From contig CP075496.1 of NCBI GenBank assembly GCA_021613535.1, forward strand, positions 7,440,001-7,504,000: a stretch of DNA of 64,000 nucleotides. The letters are read 5' to 3'. Positions 38,112-51,644 of the stretch are shown here, piece by piece; positions within the stretch are counted from its first letter, which is position 1; every line of letters starts with the position of its first letter. The position numbers were made by a program, and so were the translations under genes. Source of the stretch: Adineta vaga (Eukaryota > Rotifera). The notes beneath the pieces are model-generated. The model worked only from the letters and a program-made list of their open reading frames with translations, was not told the origin of the DNA and ran no database searches.

Positions 38112-38480
38112 TTAAGAAGATTTAGGGTCACCAACAATTAATTTAACTTTAGGTTGCCGATTTTCAGGTTTCGCTGCATAGTCAGATTCAGTATGATATC
38201 GACAATGTGAACAATTATCAAATTCATCGACTTCAGTTGTTTTCTCATTGTCCAATTCAGGGTTATGTGGTTTGGTGTAAATACAACAACATTTGGATTT
38301 TTTCTTATTCATGAATTCGTTATCAATTGTTCCTTCAGTCCAATGTACACGGGCACCAGTATCAGTTGGACGATGTAGTTCAAGAATAAGAGCAGGAGAA
38401 TGTGCTCTAACTGGTTGATCTGTTTCAGTTGTAGTAATTGTAGTAGTACCAGAATCGTTGGTTTCTGCTGCCATTGCCAT
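38112..38480 (-). CDS. PPP1R11: Protein phosphatase 1 regulatory inhibitor subunit 11 (inhibitor-3)
   Basis: Single-exon CDS of 122 residues. The conserved core [29 protein letters not shown] includes the PP1-docking RVxW motif (an RVxF-type site) and the CCC cluster followed by IY-KP. The second Cys/His group (DNCSHCRYH) matches the HCRGH-type segment of the mammalian protein. The family inhibits PP1 catalytic subunits, and the mammalian protein also has reported E3 ligase activity. The N-terminal Thr-rich part is variable. It is the first gene of a four-gene minus-strand run and is divergent from ARL6 across 613 nt. Confidence 0.93.
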   Translation of the reverse strand: MAMAAETNDSGTTTITTTETDQPVRAHSPALILELHRPTDTGARVHWTEGTIDNEFMNKKKSKCCCIYTKPHNPELDNEKTTEVDEFDNCSHCRYHTESDYAAKPENRQPKVKLIVGDPKSS

Positions 38481-39093
38481 TTAATGGCTACAATACGATC
38501 AGAAAAAACGTTTATATCTGAAAGTAAAAAATAAATTAATAGAGATAGCCATCTTTTTAAGCGCGAATTTGAATTGATATATATATGTATGTTTACTTTT
38601 ATCTGTATTCGCAATCGTTTTATGATCGATACGTGATATGATATAACAATAAAAATATCGATGGGTATTCGTTGATGATGCATAAAAATGATCTGATAAC
38701 CGTTTAACATACATATATATTACTTTCTTCTATTCGCGAATTCGTGAATACAAAGAAAATAAACCGATTTAATTATGTTAATTTTCATGAAATGTTATGA
38801 GAAAAAAAAACTTCTAATAAATAAGTGTAAATTCTTATTTTAATAATGCCATCTAGTTATCCATTACATATCTATCAATCCTCGCTTTACCACCACTCTT
38901 TATTTCATCCGTCCTCTCTTTCATAATTTTATTTATTTTATATCACTAGTGACCTCTATTGAACATAGAGAGTATCGATGATGGTTGTATCTAAGGAATC
39001 GAACATGTCGGATGTACTTTCATCACACTATAATTCTTATTATTAAGTAAAATCGATAGTTAATCCACTGTCTATTCACTATTTATTGAATGC
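38481..39093. other. Divergent promoter region between PPP1R11 (-) and ARL6 (+)
   Basis: 613 nt between two start codons, AT-rich. On the minus side, CTTTCAG-like sequence near 38520 may be a 5' UTR acceptor for PPP1R11. No gene seen. Confidence 0.5.
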
Positions 39094-39666
39094 ATGGGTC
39101 TACTTGATTCATTAATCGAATGGCTCGGTTTTGGTCGACGTGAAGTTAATGTTCTCGTAGTAGGTTTAGATAATAGTGGTAAATCTTCACTTCTAAATTA
39201 TCTTCGACCACGAGACACTCAATCAGAATTCATTGCACCAACAGTAGGTTTTAATGTTGAACAGTTTACATGTAAAGGATTATCATTTAATGCTTTTGAT
39301 ATGAGTGGACAAAGTCGATATAGAACATTATGGGGAAATTATTATCGTACAACGAATGGAATCATATTTGTGGTTGATAGTGCAGATAAAACACGTGTTC
39401 TTGTTGCTCGAGAAGAACTTCAACAGTTACTTTCACATTCCGATATATCATCACGAAATATTCCAATCTTATTCTTTGCAAATAAAATGGATATACGTGA
39501 TGCATTATCCGATGTTGGTGTATCATCGGCATTAGGTCTTGATGGAATTAATAATAAATCTTGGCATATATGTTCCAGTAATGCACTTACAGGTGAAGGT
39601 GTAAGCGATGGTATTGGATGGTTAAGTTCAGCGATTAAAACTTCACTTGAACAAGCCCGGCGATGA
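39094..39666 (+). CDS. ARL6: ADP-ribosylation factor-like protein 6 (BBS3)
   Basis: Intronless CDS of 190 residues. ARL6 recruits the BBSome coat to membranes for ciliary trafficking. It starts MGLLDSLIEWLGF, with Gly2 and the amphipathic helix. Other motifs are the P-loop GLDNSGKSS, the FDMSGQSRYRTLW switch II (Ser instead of Ala, typical of ARL6), FFANKMDIRDA and the WHICSSNALTGEGV G5 region. Length and motifs match vertebrate ARL6 throughout. Bdelloids are heavily ciliated, so a BBSome GTPase is expected. The absence of introns contrasts with most neighbours. Confidence 0.93.
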   Translation: MGLLDSLIEWLGFGRREVNVLVVGLDNSGKSSLLNYLRPRDTQSEFIAPTVGFNVEQFTCKGLSFNAFDMSGQSRYRTLWGNYYRTTNGIIFVVDSADKTRVLVAREELQQLLSHSDISSRNIPILFFANKMDIRDALSDVGVSSALGLDGINNKSWHICSSNALTGEGVSDGIGWLSSAIKTSLEQARR

Positions 39667-40535
39667 AAATTCATTCGTATTTTTCTTTCATTAGACATTT
39701 TCGACAGATATGTGCAATTTTCTAACTCAAATTTCATGTCTGTGTTATCATTACCTAACAAATAAATCCAAAAAATTATTTATTTATTTAAATGAATAAT
39801 CGTACAAGTTTTAAATAAATCTCTAATATTGTCATAGTTTTCAGCCATAAAACAATACATATGAACTTCACTATAGTACATTAAAATTCAGCATGTCAGA
39901 TAAGTAGGCATTCAATGGAACAGATCTTCAATTTTAGTACATACTTAATTAAACGTTGAAAACTATTTCGATTGCTTTAGAAATAATCTTATTTAATTAA
40001 CAAAAGCAAGGTACACGTTATTTGTGAGAACTCTATGTACCAGATCAATGAAAATCATGATTCTATGGTAAACCTTTCACTTCCATCAATGTCGAACACA
40101 GATACTGATCTTATCTTTTACAAATATTTTCTATTTGAAATGATTCAAATAGCTTAAATTAGTTCGATTGTTTTATATTTCTTTTTATTTGTCTACTGGT
40201 CAGAAGATTTTCCTAGTGATTATTATTGATACAATCAAAACTGGTATTCTCATTTTCTTTTTCTTACATCTCGTAGGGAAGTATCGCTCGAAATATCTAT
40301 CAACAGTCTGACGTCATTGTACATTGAACGAGTATGTTCCGATTATATTTATATTAATTGAGACACGTTATTTGTTTCACTTCACTGAATCGGCATGGAT
40401 TAAAGGAAAAAAAATAATGAACATATAAGAAACACAAAAAATAAATATCGAGAGGATATTTTAAATCAAGCCTGACTATTTAAATAATGGGAACACAGAA
40501 AAAAAATAAGATACCCAAATAAAAAAGAAAAACTT
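39667..40535. other. Convergent spacer between ARL6 (+) and TRAPPC8 (-)
   Basis: 869 nt, AT-rich. AATAAA motifs follow ARL6 (about 39761 and 39813). No gene seen. Confidence 0.55.
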
Positions 40536-43500
40536 TTATGATAAAGATGATGGTAATGTTCGAATATCAACAAAATAATTATGTGTATTTGATTTGATCG
40601 GTATAGTTGTTGAATGAATTTTATCTATCATTGCTAATGTGATATTTCCTAAAGAATAAAATCCTGGTTTGAAGAAACATGCATGTAAAGTTAAAGATAA
40701 ATGTTCATATGCCGATAAATGAAGAAATTGTTCCGTCATACCAGACCACAAACAACATGATGATAGAAGTGGATCAGAATCTAATGATGATCTTGAAAAA
40801 CAAATTTGATACATATCTCAAATGAAGAATTAAAAAGAATTTTACCTAATCAGTTGTAACTGTAAATCTATTTGTTCATTGCTTCGATTAAATACTTTCA
40901 ATTGAACAGGTAAAAATAAAGTCTTTGTAAATAGATGTTCAATTACAGGAGGATAAATTAATTCATACTGTATTATTTCATCTAATCCTGATTGAGTGTT
41001 AGGTAAATCAATTGAAGGTGAAATTATATGTAAACCATGACGTAATTCAATTTGACCTAATTGATTTGACATAGCTATTTGCCAGAGAAGAACAAGTGAT
41101 ATAGGAGGAATGGGTGGTAATGGATTGGATTGTTTATGACGATTTGTTGAATGTATAGAATCGATATTTGAAATAAAACGACGAAAAAAATCACCGATTG
41201 GATTTTGACTAATATCAATCTATGTATAAATAAACGGTGAATGATCGATTTTTAGTGGTTAACAAAAAATTCACTTACAAATTTATCTTTCGTTGTCTCA
41301 TCAGTTGATAGATAAATATGTTTCATATGTAATGAATCATTTTCATTTTCTCCCTGTGTACATTTGAATAAAAGTGATAAATTTTCACCATAACGAATCG
41401 AATCTAAGAATTATAAATAGTTATTATATTAATTTCGATGAAAATTTTACTCTTTGAATTGAATGAAAGATTATGAATATGCCAATTTTTACTAATACAA
41501 GAAAGTTGCTGAATATTAATACTTAAAGTATTGGGTGTCTAAAGAAAGGTAACTATTATTTCAAAAGATATTAGAAAAAGATTCTTACTGTCATTAGATT
41601 ATCGATTTGAACCGGTAACATAAGTTCACCAAGTCCTGTTGATTGAGTTTGAGTATTGAAACCAATGGAATGTGTAATTATAAATAAGGATGAATGTTTT
41701 ACAGTTCGATGTCTAAAAGAAAAGATTAGAACTTCACACATTCTTTTCTTTCAAAATTCTCTCGGTTTTCAGTATCGTTGAAAATATTTCAAACAATACT
41801 TCTCAATTTGCTCGTAGCTGAGTTTTAAATTTGATTGAATTAGGTACCTTAATGGTTGTTGAAAAACATCTGATTCATAGAGAAATAAAAAGTCCACATT
41901 CATTTCACCAGCTAAATGCGATGCACGTAACCATAGACGTACAGTTCGAGTTGAATTTGCTTGTAAAGGATGATGATGATTAACAAGAGTTAAAACCGAT
42001 GATTGTTGACTTAAAGAATGATTCCATATCGATTGAGATTCATTCGTATATGTAAATAAAGAATCATCATTCGATGAAGATACTGTGATGAAATTAGGTT
42101 GATTTATTGCTAATCGTATACGATTTATTGCATGTGTTGGACTTCGATTGATCAAATGAATTAAACAAGATTGAATTTCACCACAAAACATTGCAGTTGG
42201 TATTGGAGAAAATTCAATCTACAAAAAAAACAATATTATTTCATAGTAAGATGAATCTTTATGAAGATCGGTTACATGAAGAAGTGGTGCTTCAGGCACG
42301 ACTTGTAATTCCAATCGTTTATCAATGCCATACATTACATTCAAACGTTCTTTACGATTTGAATTAAGTCGTATACCTTTAACATGAAATAATGTCTTGC
42401 CCATAATTCCATATGGCCATGTTGTTTGATCGCTTATATTTTGCACGAGAACATTAAGACGATAACATATACCTAGAATTGTTACGTAACCAGGTTGAAG
42501 TGGTCGTAATGATAATTCTATCTATATTAATGAGAAAAACATAAGTATAGATAAATTATATCATACAATAATTTGCATTTTCTTACTTTGGAAGTATCAT
42601 TTGGGAAAATCACACAATCACTAACAATATCACATTCGACAGGTTGATCATTCTTCAAAAAGAAAAGATTGAAAAAATAATTTCAAAAGTGAATTATCTT
42701 ATTTCGATCATTTTTTAACAAGACTGAAAACATTACGCTTCATTAACACATATGAAAATCTTCTTCTCATGATGAGACATTCTCACCTGCTTTGTTAATG
42801 TATCATTTGTATGTTCGTGGAAAACATCTGCCGTCTCTGCAGATACACTTGTTTTACGTTTCCAACCTGTCACTGAATGTTTCCATAGTATTTGTACTTC
42901 ACTCAATAATAATGGCACTTGAAGAATGTTTCGGACATAGAATTCGACACGAACAGTTTCTGAAAACAAAAATCGACAAGAAATTTTCTTATTAAATATA
43001 CATGTATCTATGAACGAACCATTAGCAACAGCAATTGGATGTTGTTGGTTATGTGTACGATTGGTAAAAAGATTTATTTGTGTACGTGTACCACTAGCTC
43101 GTCGATCATGTGCAATGATTGTTCGTTCGAGATCTGACCATATTTCTCGTGTTTCATCAAAATCAAACTCATTACAATTGGCTATATGACCACCTTAAAA
43201 GAAAGGAAAAGAAAATATCTTCTCATTATTTGACGACAGGAAAGAATAAAATCAGTTTCATACCCATCTGTGCTTGCTGAGAACTAGCAAGAAGTATTTT
43301 AATTGTCGAATTATCTACAATTGGAACTGGTAGTTCAGGTAGAGTTGTTTGAGAGTTAGTTAGTTGCTGAAAAGAATAGAAACAATGTTTTGAATACAAG
43401 TAAGAAAAGAACTTACATTAAATACAGTTAAATACTCTTTGAAGAAATTAATTTGTTGTTGAGCATTTTGTATACGATTATTTGGTGTAAAAAGAGCATT

Positions 43501-46493
43501 GAAACTTCTTATAGCATCATTTGAATGATTTAATAGAGCACTTTGTTTTCCCAATGTAAAGTTGACATGATCCTAAAATTAGAAATAAATAAATACAATT
43601 ATAAAATTGTAACTAGGAAACAAGAAACATCATTGTCAACATTTAGAATTTGTATACATCGATTGATTATTACAGAACAGGTAGATTTATTGCATTTGTA
43701 GAATGAATGCAATATGTGATTATTTTGATACATCAATGAATAAAACACTTACAAGAGCTAATGTCCAGTTAGGTTTTTCATAGATAGTAAGAATATCATT
43801 ATAACATCGTAGAGCATGGACTCGCTAAAATATAAATCTAATTAATACATGTCGACAATGAAAAATTTCTGTATTAAACCTGTCCGGCTTTTAGAAATCG
43901 GTGGCCAGCAATGACCATATAGAATGAATATTTTCGTATAAATGGTGGTCGATAATTAAGAAAACAGTGAGAAGCTTGTTCAAGAAAGAGAGCACCACGT
44001 AAATCTGAATCCTAGAATCATTCCCATATTCATATTGGAAATCAAACACTAACATCAAATCTACATACTTCCTGAGAAAGTTTCAAAAATTGTTGCACAG
44101 CTTGATCATATGCTTCTCTCGATTTTAATATTTCTGTAGACATCAATACACAACGTGTCGCAAAAATTGGTAATCTAAATACTTGAATTTTTCCAAAACA
44201 AATCACTATCCTCAGTTTCTCGGCCTTTACCTGCTTGCATTGGCATAAATTTCGATTGCTTCATCCATATATTGAGTTGGATAAGCTTTACTAGCAGGAG
44301 ATTCTTGCATAAAATTTGCTAAACAACACATTTCCTTAAAAATAAAAGAAAAAAAATACTATTCTATCCCGTTTGTTCAATATGAATGTGATACTAACTA
44401 ATACGCCAGCGTAGAAGGTCGGTGCTTGGTCTCGTGATAAATCTCGTTTAGCTGTATAATAACTGTTATAAGCAAATTCATAATTTTGAAAAAGAAATGC
44501 TAAATCTCCAGCACGACGAAGAACAATTTCCATTGAATCATTTGTCAAACTGAAGTTAAACAATCAGAAATCGAATCATGGAAAAAATTTCTTTACCTTG
44601 AGGAAGAAGTTGAGGGAACACTTTTCGATGTTGAAGTATTACTACCAAATAATTTTTTAGGCATCGAAAAAAATTTTGTTATACCACGACGGGATGTAAT
44701 CTAAACAAAAGAAGATTCAAAGTCTATTTCTTTGTGAAAGTAGATGATTTTTTCTACTTGTTCATTGAATGATTTTAAATTTGTTTCTACCCATAGAAGA
44801 AGACCTTTTGTAACAAATTCATTCCTATAAACAACGAGAAAAACGATAAGATTACATAAGTTAAAATTTTAATTACATAAAGACATGAATTCTATCATGA
44901 TCACTGAGTGTTAAACAAGCACCATGAATGATTGTAGATGCATTATTTACTGATGCACCATCATATCCTTCATCCGTAGTTGTAATAGAAGTCATATCAC
45001 TACTCGAAGGATCAAATGAACCCAATGGATGAGAAATTGATGCTAGAAATGAGAATAAATTTGTAAATTTGAAGAACAAATGGCTGATATTGATTACAAT
45101 TAAGATTAAGTTCTTGATCAATAAGTTCTGTTAAATTTGATAATGAATCACTAATCGAATTTTCTTGTTTTGATATCGTGTTAGATTGTTGTTCTTGAGT
45201 GTTAGTAGTCGAAGATGATGATTGTTTAACATAAAGACGCCATGGATCTGGCATATTCGTTGTTTCACTTGTTTCGCCACTGGTTTGACCAGCACGTTTC
45301 GAATTGATTTGTAATAAATGACAATTTCCAGCTCCATATTGTTGCTTTAAATCGGCAAATACTGATACAGCTCTGAAAGAATTTAAAATTCAACTCTAAT
45401 AAATCAATAATTATACAAAAGAAAGTAAAACAGAAGATAAATCATATTCAAAATCATTTCAATTTCAAACTTGACCATTGCCTCTTAATCAAATTAAACC
45501 TATATTTTCCTCTGTTGCAAATGAACTGAACATAGAATGATATCAGACAAAGTTTCTTTTCCCCAAACTTCCCGAACAGAACAACAAGACAAGCATATCT
45601 TACTTTCGTATTGAAATACTGAAAGAAATTTTTACATATAAATATAAGGAAACTCAAGAAAAGATAACTTTGAAATTCTCTTCAATCGATTAAGCTATTT
45701 CGTTAGACATACTTGGATTCTTCTCCTTCCGTAACATCATGTAATAAAACAAAATATTTATAGATATTTGCCATAAACCATTTGGGTAATTTTGCTGGAG
45801 ATTGTTGTTGTTGAAGAGCTTGTTGTTGAACAAGTTTAGCAAATGCATCCATTGGATCAAGATGTGATGTAGAAACAACCATAATACCTTTTTTTGTTTT
45901 AGATTTGTAAAACTGATCGGATCATTAATTCATATTTAAACTTACAAGCAAGATAATTCTTTAGAAATTCATGTTCTCCATTGTATGTAATACGTAGAAA
46001 ACAATCACGCCAAGCATCAAACCATGGTGTTGTATCTAAAGATCAAATTAGTTATGATTTATCACTATAAGGAAATATAATTTACTTTTGATATTTAGAT
46101 CATATTGTTCTGTATGAATTTCTCGTTCATTATTTGCAATTGAACTATTCAATGCACTTGATACTGAATCATTTAATAATTTCTTTGCTAAAGTATTTTG
46201 TGGAGGTAAAGAATTAAAATCTTTAATTTCTAATCGTAGATTTTTTAATGTTATCAAATTATTTGATGGATCACGATAACTAACTAGAAATAAATTATGA
46301 AAATAAGTTTTATATAAAATCAAAAGAATAAATAACCTTCTGATGGAAGACGACAAAATGGTTGAATTAATTCTGCAAATGTTAAATTATTTTTTCGACA
46401 AATACTCTCTGCATCATAACTGCATAGAACAGCAATTGTTGGACAAAATGCATCTTGAATAAATTCACTAACAGATTTTTTTGTTTGAGCCAT
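40536..46493 (-). CDS. TRAPPC8: Trafficking protein particle complex subunit 8 (TRAPPC8)
   Basis: A large gene of 20 or more exons separated by short introns. The N-terminus MAQTKKSVSEFIQDAFCP and the NLTFAELIQPFCRLPSE block match animal TRAPPC8. Further blocks in order are YRDPSNNLITLKNLRLEI, YDLNI...TPWFDAWR, the IPDPWRLYV region, IIHGACLTLSDHDRIHVF, a TPR-like helical stretch (RRAGDLAFLFQNYEFAYNSY, FYAGVL), the beta-rich domain (GIDKRLELQVVPEAPLL; FCGEIQSCLIHLINRS) and the C-terminal HLSLTLHACFFKPGFYSLG. TRAPPC8 is specific to TRAPPIII, the Rab1 GEF acting in ER-Golgi traffic and autophagy. The overall length (about 1,300-1,400 residues if all exons join) agrees with the family. I did not resolve every exon boundary. 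Confidence 0.9.
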
Positions 46494-47032
46494 GAAAATT
46501 TCTTTGAAAAGAAAATCAATCAGTTAGAATTATCTATCTGTTTTTCAGTTCTTAGAAAATTTATCTTTATCAAACATATGTCTAATAATAATATATGAAA
46601 TTCTATTCATAGGCTATTATTTCATCGAATCGAATAGACAAATGAGATTTTGAAGAGGACGCTAATGTACTTATTGTTCTATTATAACACCACAAGATCT
46701 TATATACTTCTTATGTTTATCTCAATCTGCTCTTTGTGAAGTTCTTTAAAACTAAGTTTTCTAACAATAGCATTAGAAAAAAAAACAGATTGATTTATAG
46801 ACACAGTCATTGATATATTCGATTTTACGTTAGTTTGAAATTAAAAAAAAGAATCAAAAATGACTATCGTTATTATAAACCTGAGTACTAATTATTTTGT
46901 TCATATGTAAATTCATGATATATATATATATATATATGTATATAAAAGAAAATTTAAATCGAGCGACAATATTCGAAAAGAAGAAAAAGATGAAAAAGAC
47001 GACAAGGAAAAGAATGATCAGTTTAGTTCACA
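46494..47032 (-). other. Spacer between TRAPPC8 and the fibrinogen-related gene
   Basis: 539 nt, AT-rich, with a TA run at about 46917-46936. No gene seen. Confidence 0.55.
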
Positions 47033-48617
47033 TTAAATTGTTATTGTTTCACTTGTTTCAGATGTACGTTGTTTTCGTATACGCATCGTTGTTTCTTTCA
47101 TTGAATGATATAAAGCAAATGTATTCCAATGTAAACCATTTCGTGCTGTATTTTGTAGAGCTAATGGTGAACGTACATATGCCCCATTGAGATGAGATTG
47201 AAAACAACTTGTAAACCACCATGCCCCATGATAAGTTAACGCACAATTATCATAAAAAAGATTATCATGATCACGATCAAATGTTGAAAATGGTGCACCA
47301 TTTGCATTATCCCATGGTGATGAAAGTGAATCACCAGCCGTTGATAATAAAGATTGATATTGAGAAATTTGTAATTTATAGTTTTGATTTTCATTATCTA
47401 AGGAAAATTTTCCATATTCAGCTGTACGAATTGGACTATCCCATGGTTTTAAATCAATATGTAATCTATAGAATTTGGAAAAGAATTACAATATTGATGA
47501 TGAGAAATCCAGATAGATAGATAGATAGATATACATACACATATTGTCCTTGATTTGTTAATTGATAAATTTTTTCATTTCCTAACCAGAATTCACTACG
47601 TAGCTCTCCAAATCCATTTTTATAATCATCCCATCCACGATAAAAATCAATTGTACCATTCATTCTTTGTTGAATTACTGTCCATCCTATTTAATTAAAT
47701 AAAATAACTTTCCTCTATGTCTGTATATATTATTCTTTATCAATTATTACCGATATTATTCTCAAAAATACATTGTACATCAAATGATTCCGGTGATAAT
47801 CGTGGTTTTATACGAAAAATCCCTGAAGAAACAAGTGATGGTTGTTGCCGAAGTATATCATCACAATCTATTGAAGAAGAAAAGAAACAAATAAGTTATT
47901 CTTTGTTTTCCAATTAACAAAAAGCGTGTGGATAGATATGCTCCAGGGAATGTGATAACGAACTCATCTTTCTGGTATCTATTATTACATAATGTATATG
48001 TATATGTATATATTGTTTGAGATAGATGATATGATAATTAAAAGTGACCTATTTGTTTGTAAGAGGAAAATTAGCAATTTACCTGTTGGTGTTTCATTTT
48101 CTTCGATATCTTTTTTTATCGGAACAAGTCTTCGAACATGTTGAACTGGTTTTTGTAATTCATTCAATAGATCATTTAACACATTTGTTAAATTCTTAAT
48201 TTTATGTTCTATTGTTGTTATATTCGATGCAAATGAACGTTGTTGTTTAGACATACGAAGAACTAAATCATTTATTGTTGTACCATTTGGTAAAAGTGGT
48301 GATGATGAATTTTTTAAATTAACTAATTCTTTTTCCAAACGATATAATTTTGATGTTTGACTATTGTAATAATCGATCATTTCTTCTAAGACAACATCAG
48401 TTATTTCACCTTTTAAACTTGTCATATAAGTTAACATAGTTTTTCGAACTTCTTCTTGAACTAATTCTCGACGACGAAATCGTGAACGTACTCGATTTTG
48501 TCCACCAAAAACAGAACGTAATGATGGTGTTGATGTTGTCGTTGAAGACAAATGAGGAAAACCTTCGACCATAAGTAGAATACAACAAGCAAGCAAAGCG
48601 AAATAGATTGCGTGCAT
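47033..48617 (-). CDS. Secreted fibrinogen-related protein (ficolin/angiopoietin-like)
   Basis: Exons 48083-48617, 47751-47867, 47539-47686 and 47033-47465 give 410 residues. A signal peptide ([16 protein letters not shown]) is followed by a basic stretch and a roughly 120-residue helical/coiled-coil region with several N-glycosylation sequons, then the fibrinogen C-terminal domain. That domain starts DCDDILRQQ and shows [37 protein letters not shown], the calcium-binding [29 protein letters not shown] and TTMRIRK near the end. Such proteins act as oligomeric pattern-recognition lectins or as signalling ligands; the ligand here is unknown. Its proximity to the lipopolysaccharide-deacylating enzyme gene may be coincidental. 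Confidence 0.92.
47512..47531 (+). repeat. (GATA)5 microsatellite inside an intron
   Basis: Tetranucleotide run within the third intron of the fibrinogen-related gene, close to its donor. Confidence 0.85.
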
Positions 48618-51600
48618 CTTTTTATCTAAAAAAAAGAAAGAAAATCATTTACCAGATGCTGAGAAAAGAACTTTATCAGATCGATCATCACCAATAATTG
48701 TGATTCTATGGAATTGATTTCCTGAAGATCAGCAAGTCTAGACACAAAAAGTGTGAATCAACTCAAATCTCATCTATAAGAATAGAACCGTTCAACAAAT
48801 GACTTATTCTACAGTAGAAAAACTAGAAGTAAATGTCCTTGTATCTATATCTACACAGTGTGACTTTTTGTATTAGCACTGGAAGCATCTCTCATCTCAC
48901 TTGATATGCATATATACATCTATATATGTATATAGATATATATATATATATATATACATGTATATGCGATCTTATTATGACAAGATCAAGAGAGACATTG
49001 GTAGAAGAAGAAAAACGAGAAAGGCAATTTATCACTCTACATCAATGAACATATCATAAAGAAAAAGTAGTCGTCTCTATCATAAGTTAAGGAACCTTGC
49101 ATTCGCCATTAGACATGTCTTGATATACACTTTCTGCAATGCATTATATCATAGAATGCGAGAACGTTTGAGTTATCCATTGGCATGAAAAAAGAGAAAG
49201 AAAGAAAGAAGAAAAGAAACAGAGAAAGTGGCATGTTCATTCTAATTCATGCCACTAAATAGAAACGCGTGCACAACTGGAAAAGTGATATGTCTATATG
49301 TATAATAACTATCAAAGAAGGTGCCGCAATCATTTTATCTATCTGTTCACCAGACACGCCCTATATTCAAAATACAACGACGTATACTGTTCTATCACTT
49401 GCCTTTCTTCCTTTTCTTCTGTATTCATTTCTCTATTTTTCTATACATCTCTATCTATCTATATGTTCATCAATGATGATCGATTATATTTTCTAACAAT
49501 GAATATTCACGTTTCTCAGCGATTTATCTTCAAGCTCTTTCGTTTTACTGCATAAACAAACAAAACGGAAGGATAGTCATATATGTCATGTTTATGGGTC
49601 TCTGCTTGTCTACTGATATCACCAGCAGGGAACTAACCGCTTCCTCTATCAGTCATTTATTGAACGATTAAGGACAAAATAGTCAGTAAGCAATTAGAAT
49701 CTTGATTTCTTTATTCATTTATCAGACGCATACACTGTGATGTTCAATGCCAGACCTCTGACCTTTCTTCTAAATGAGAGACAATTGATTAGAATAAAAT
49801 TCTCTTCGAATATAATTTAGTTACTCTTTCTATTTACAAATCTAAACAAAAAAACAAGGATAAAGAAACCTTCCGGAATGATTGTCTCGTCATGATAATA
49901 CAATTTGTAGTATCGATATGATGGCAATATAATGCGTTTTGGTCAGTTCATCAATACAGAGTATATATATGTATATGGAAGAGAAAGGACACGTTCATTC
50001 TAGTTATATGCTTATTATAGTTATCAATAGAATTGATTTTCTATGAAGAAGAGAGGAAAAAAGATCAACAACATCTGTTTAACTAACTGAACTAAATTAT
50101 ACGAATGTCATGATGGAAAAACAGAATAGAAATCTACTGTTCTATTCGTTATTTTAATGTTTCAGTATATAAAAGAGAAGGGCAACTGATGAAAGTGGAG
50201 ATTTATCTCGATATTTTTCGAAATGGCATCCGACGGTTAGGTCAAAATATTTATTTTTCATTACGTCTCAGTTCTATCCAGATGGTTTGATTCTATCTAT
50301 CACTCGATCGATCAATGAAAAAGGATAAAACCTTGAAGGAAAAAAGATGATCGATAAGATCGATCTTCACTTCAACTTACTTGCCATACTAATTCTCTAT
50401 AACGATATCTGACAGAATGATGGTAGCACAGCCCCCAAAAAAAGAAGAATGAATGAAATTACGTATATATGTATGTGTGCATACGTGCACGCGTCAGCAT
50501 TGTTCGTTAATTTTAGAGTAGTACCATTCTCTTTTTTTTTCATTCTCTTCGTTCAATTTTGATGATGACGCAAAACAGTTCAAACTTAAGTGATCGGCAG
50601 AAATTATTCTTCAATCTTTTCAATTGTCAAAAATGAATACCAGGCACTGCACTTTGTTTCATAGATGATAGAAAGCAATGTATTGCTAGGGTCAGTTATT
50701 TATTCTGATTGGAAAGGCCGCTAGTGATTGTGCGATTTCTGTTATTATTTCAAGGCTATTGATTGACATGATGAATGAGGTTAATCGAATGCACATGTTC
50801 TTCATGACTTCTTCATAGTTGTCGATTAAATATTAACAAATCAGCAATGTGCATATGTGTTCTTTCACTGAATAGATGCAGTTTAGACATATACCCATTG
50901 GGAATGTTATACTAGAAATGTTCATTCAACTTGTATGTATATATATATATATATGTAAACAAACAATTGATTTCTTAGAAAGAGAATCTTATACATTGTA
51001 GCAGATGTTTGATTGTCGATGATAATATTACAGTAAATAAATACAGTGTTATTCAGTACTTATTGTGACGCAAAAATTAATCGGATAATAAATGATAACA
51101 AATCGCTTTTTTTTTGTTACAAAAGTACATACAATGATTGAAGTATGTTTTTTTCAATTATTTTCTCGCATCGTTGAATTAGTTATTTAATAGAGTGAAT
51201 AATTCATAAAATTGAAGTGTAGGACATTATTTGGCAAAGAAAGAAATCGATTTCGTCTTTTGTAACATACGGATTATTGATTGACATAAACAATAACTTT
51301 TATAAAGTTCAAGCGAGATATCGTTCAGTAGAGAGAGAAAAACGCAACCAATCTTTTTCTGCACATCGTTAGACAGTTCATTAAAAAAATATATATATAT
51401 ATATATACTATCATGGAAAGAATGTACCTAGAATGTTAAAATAGACACCGACATTGACTTTATCTTCAATGTCTTTTCTCAATATACTGTTTTGTTAAGA
51501 TATAGGGCTTCTAATTATTTTCCGATATCAGCATAGATGAAAACAATAGAGATGACGGTGGAAACATTTCCGATTATTTCTTTCATCTGTTATATTCTTT

Positions 51601-51644
51601 CTATTTATTTTGTTAATAATGAAAATAGAGATGATTGAAAACTA
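48618..51644. other. 3-kb intergenic region between the fibrinogen-related gene and acyloxyacyl hydrolase
   Basis: No supported gene on either strand. It contains an imperfect AT-rich palindrome (about 48906-48968), TA runs (50938-50954, 51391-51407) and GA/CT-rich tracts. Short ORFs at 49269-49555 are Ser/Phe/Leu-rich and lack domain features. It is the largest apparently empty interval besides 57227-59846. Confidence 0.55.
48906..48968. repeat. Imperfect AT-rich palindrome
   Basis: The stretch begins GCATATATACA and ends ATGTATATGC, with TATA repeats between. It can form a hairpin or cruciform on paper. It is most likely a microsatellite expansion. Confidence 0.5.
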
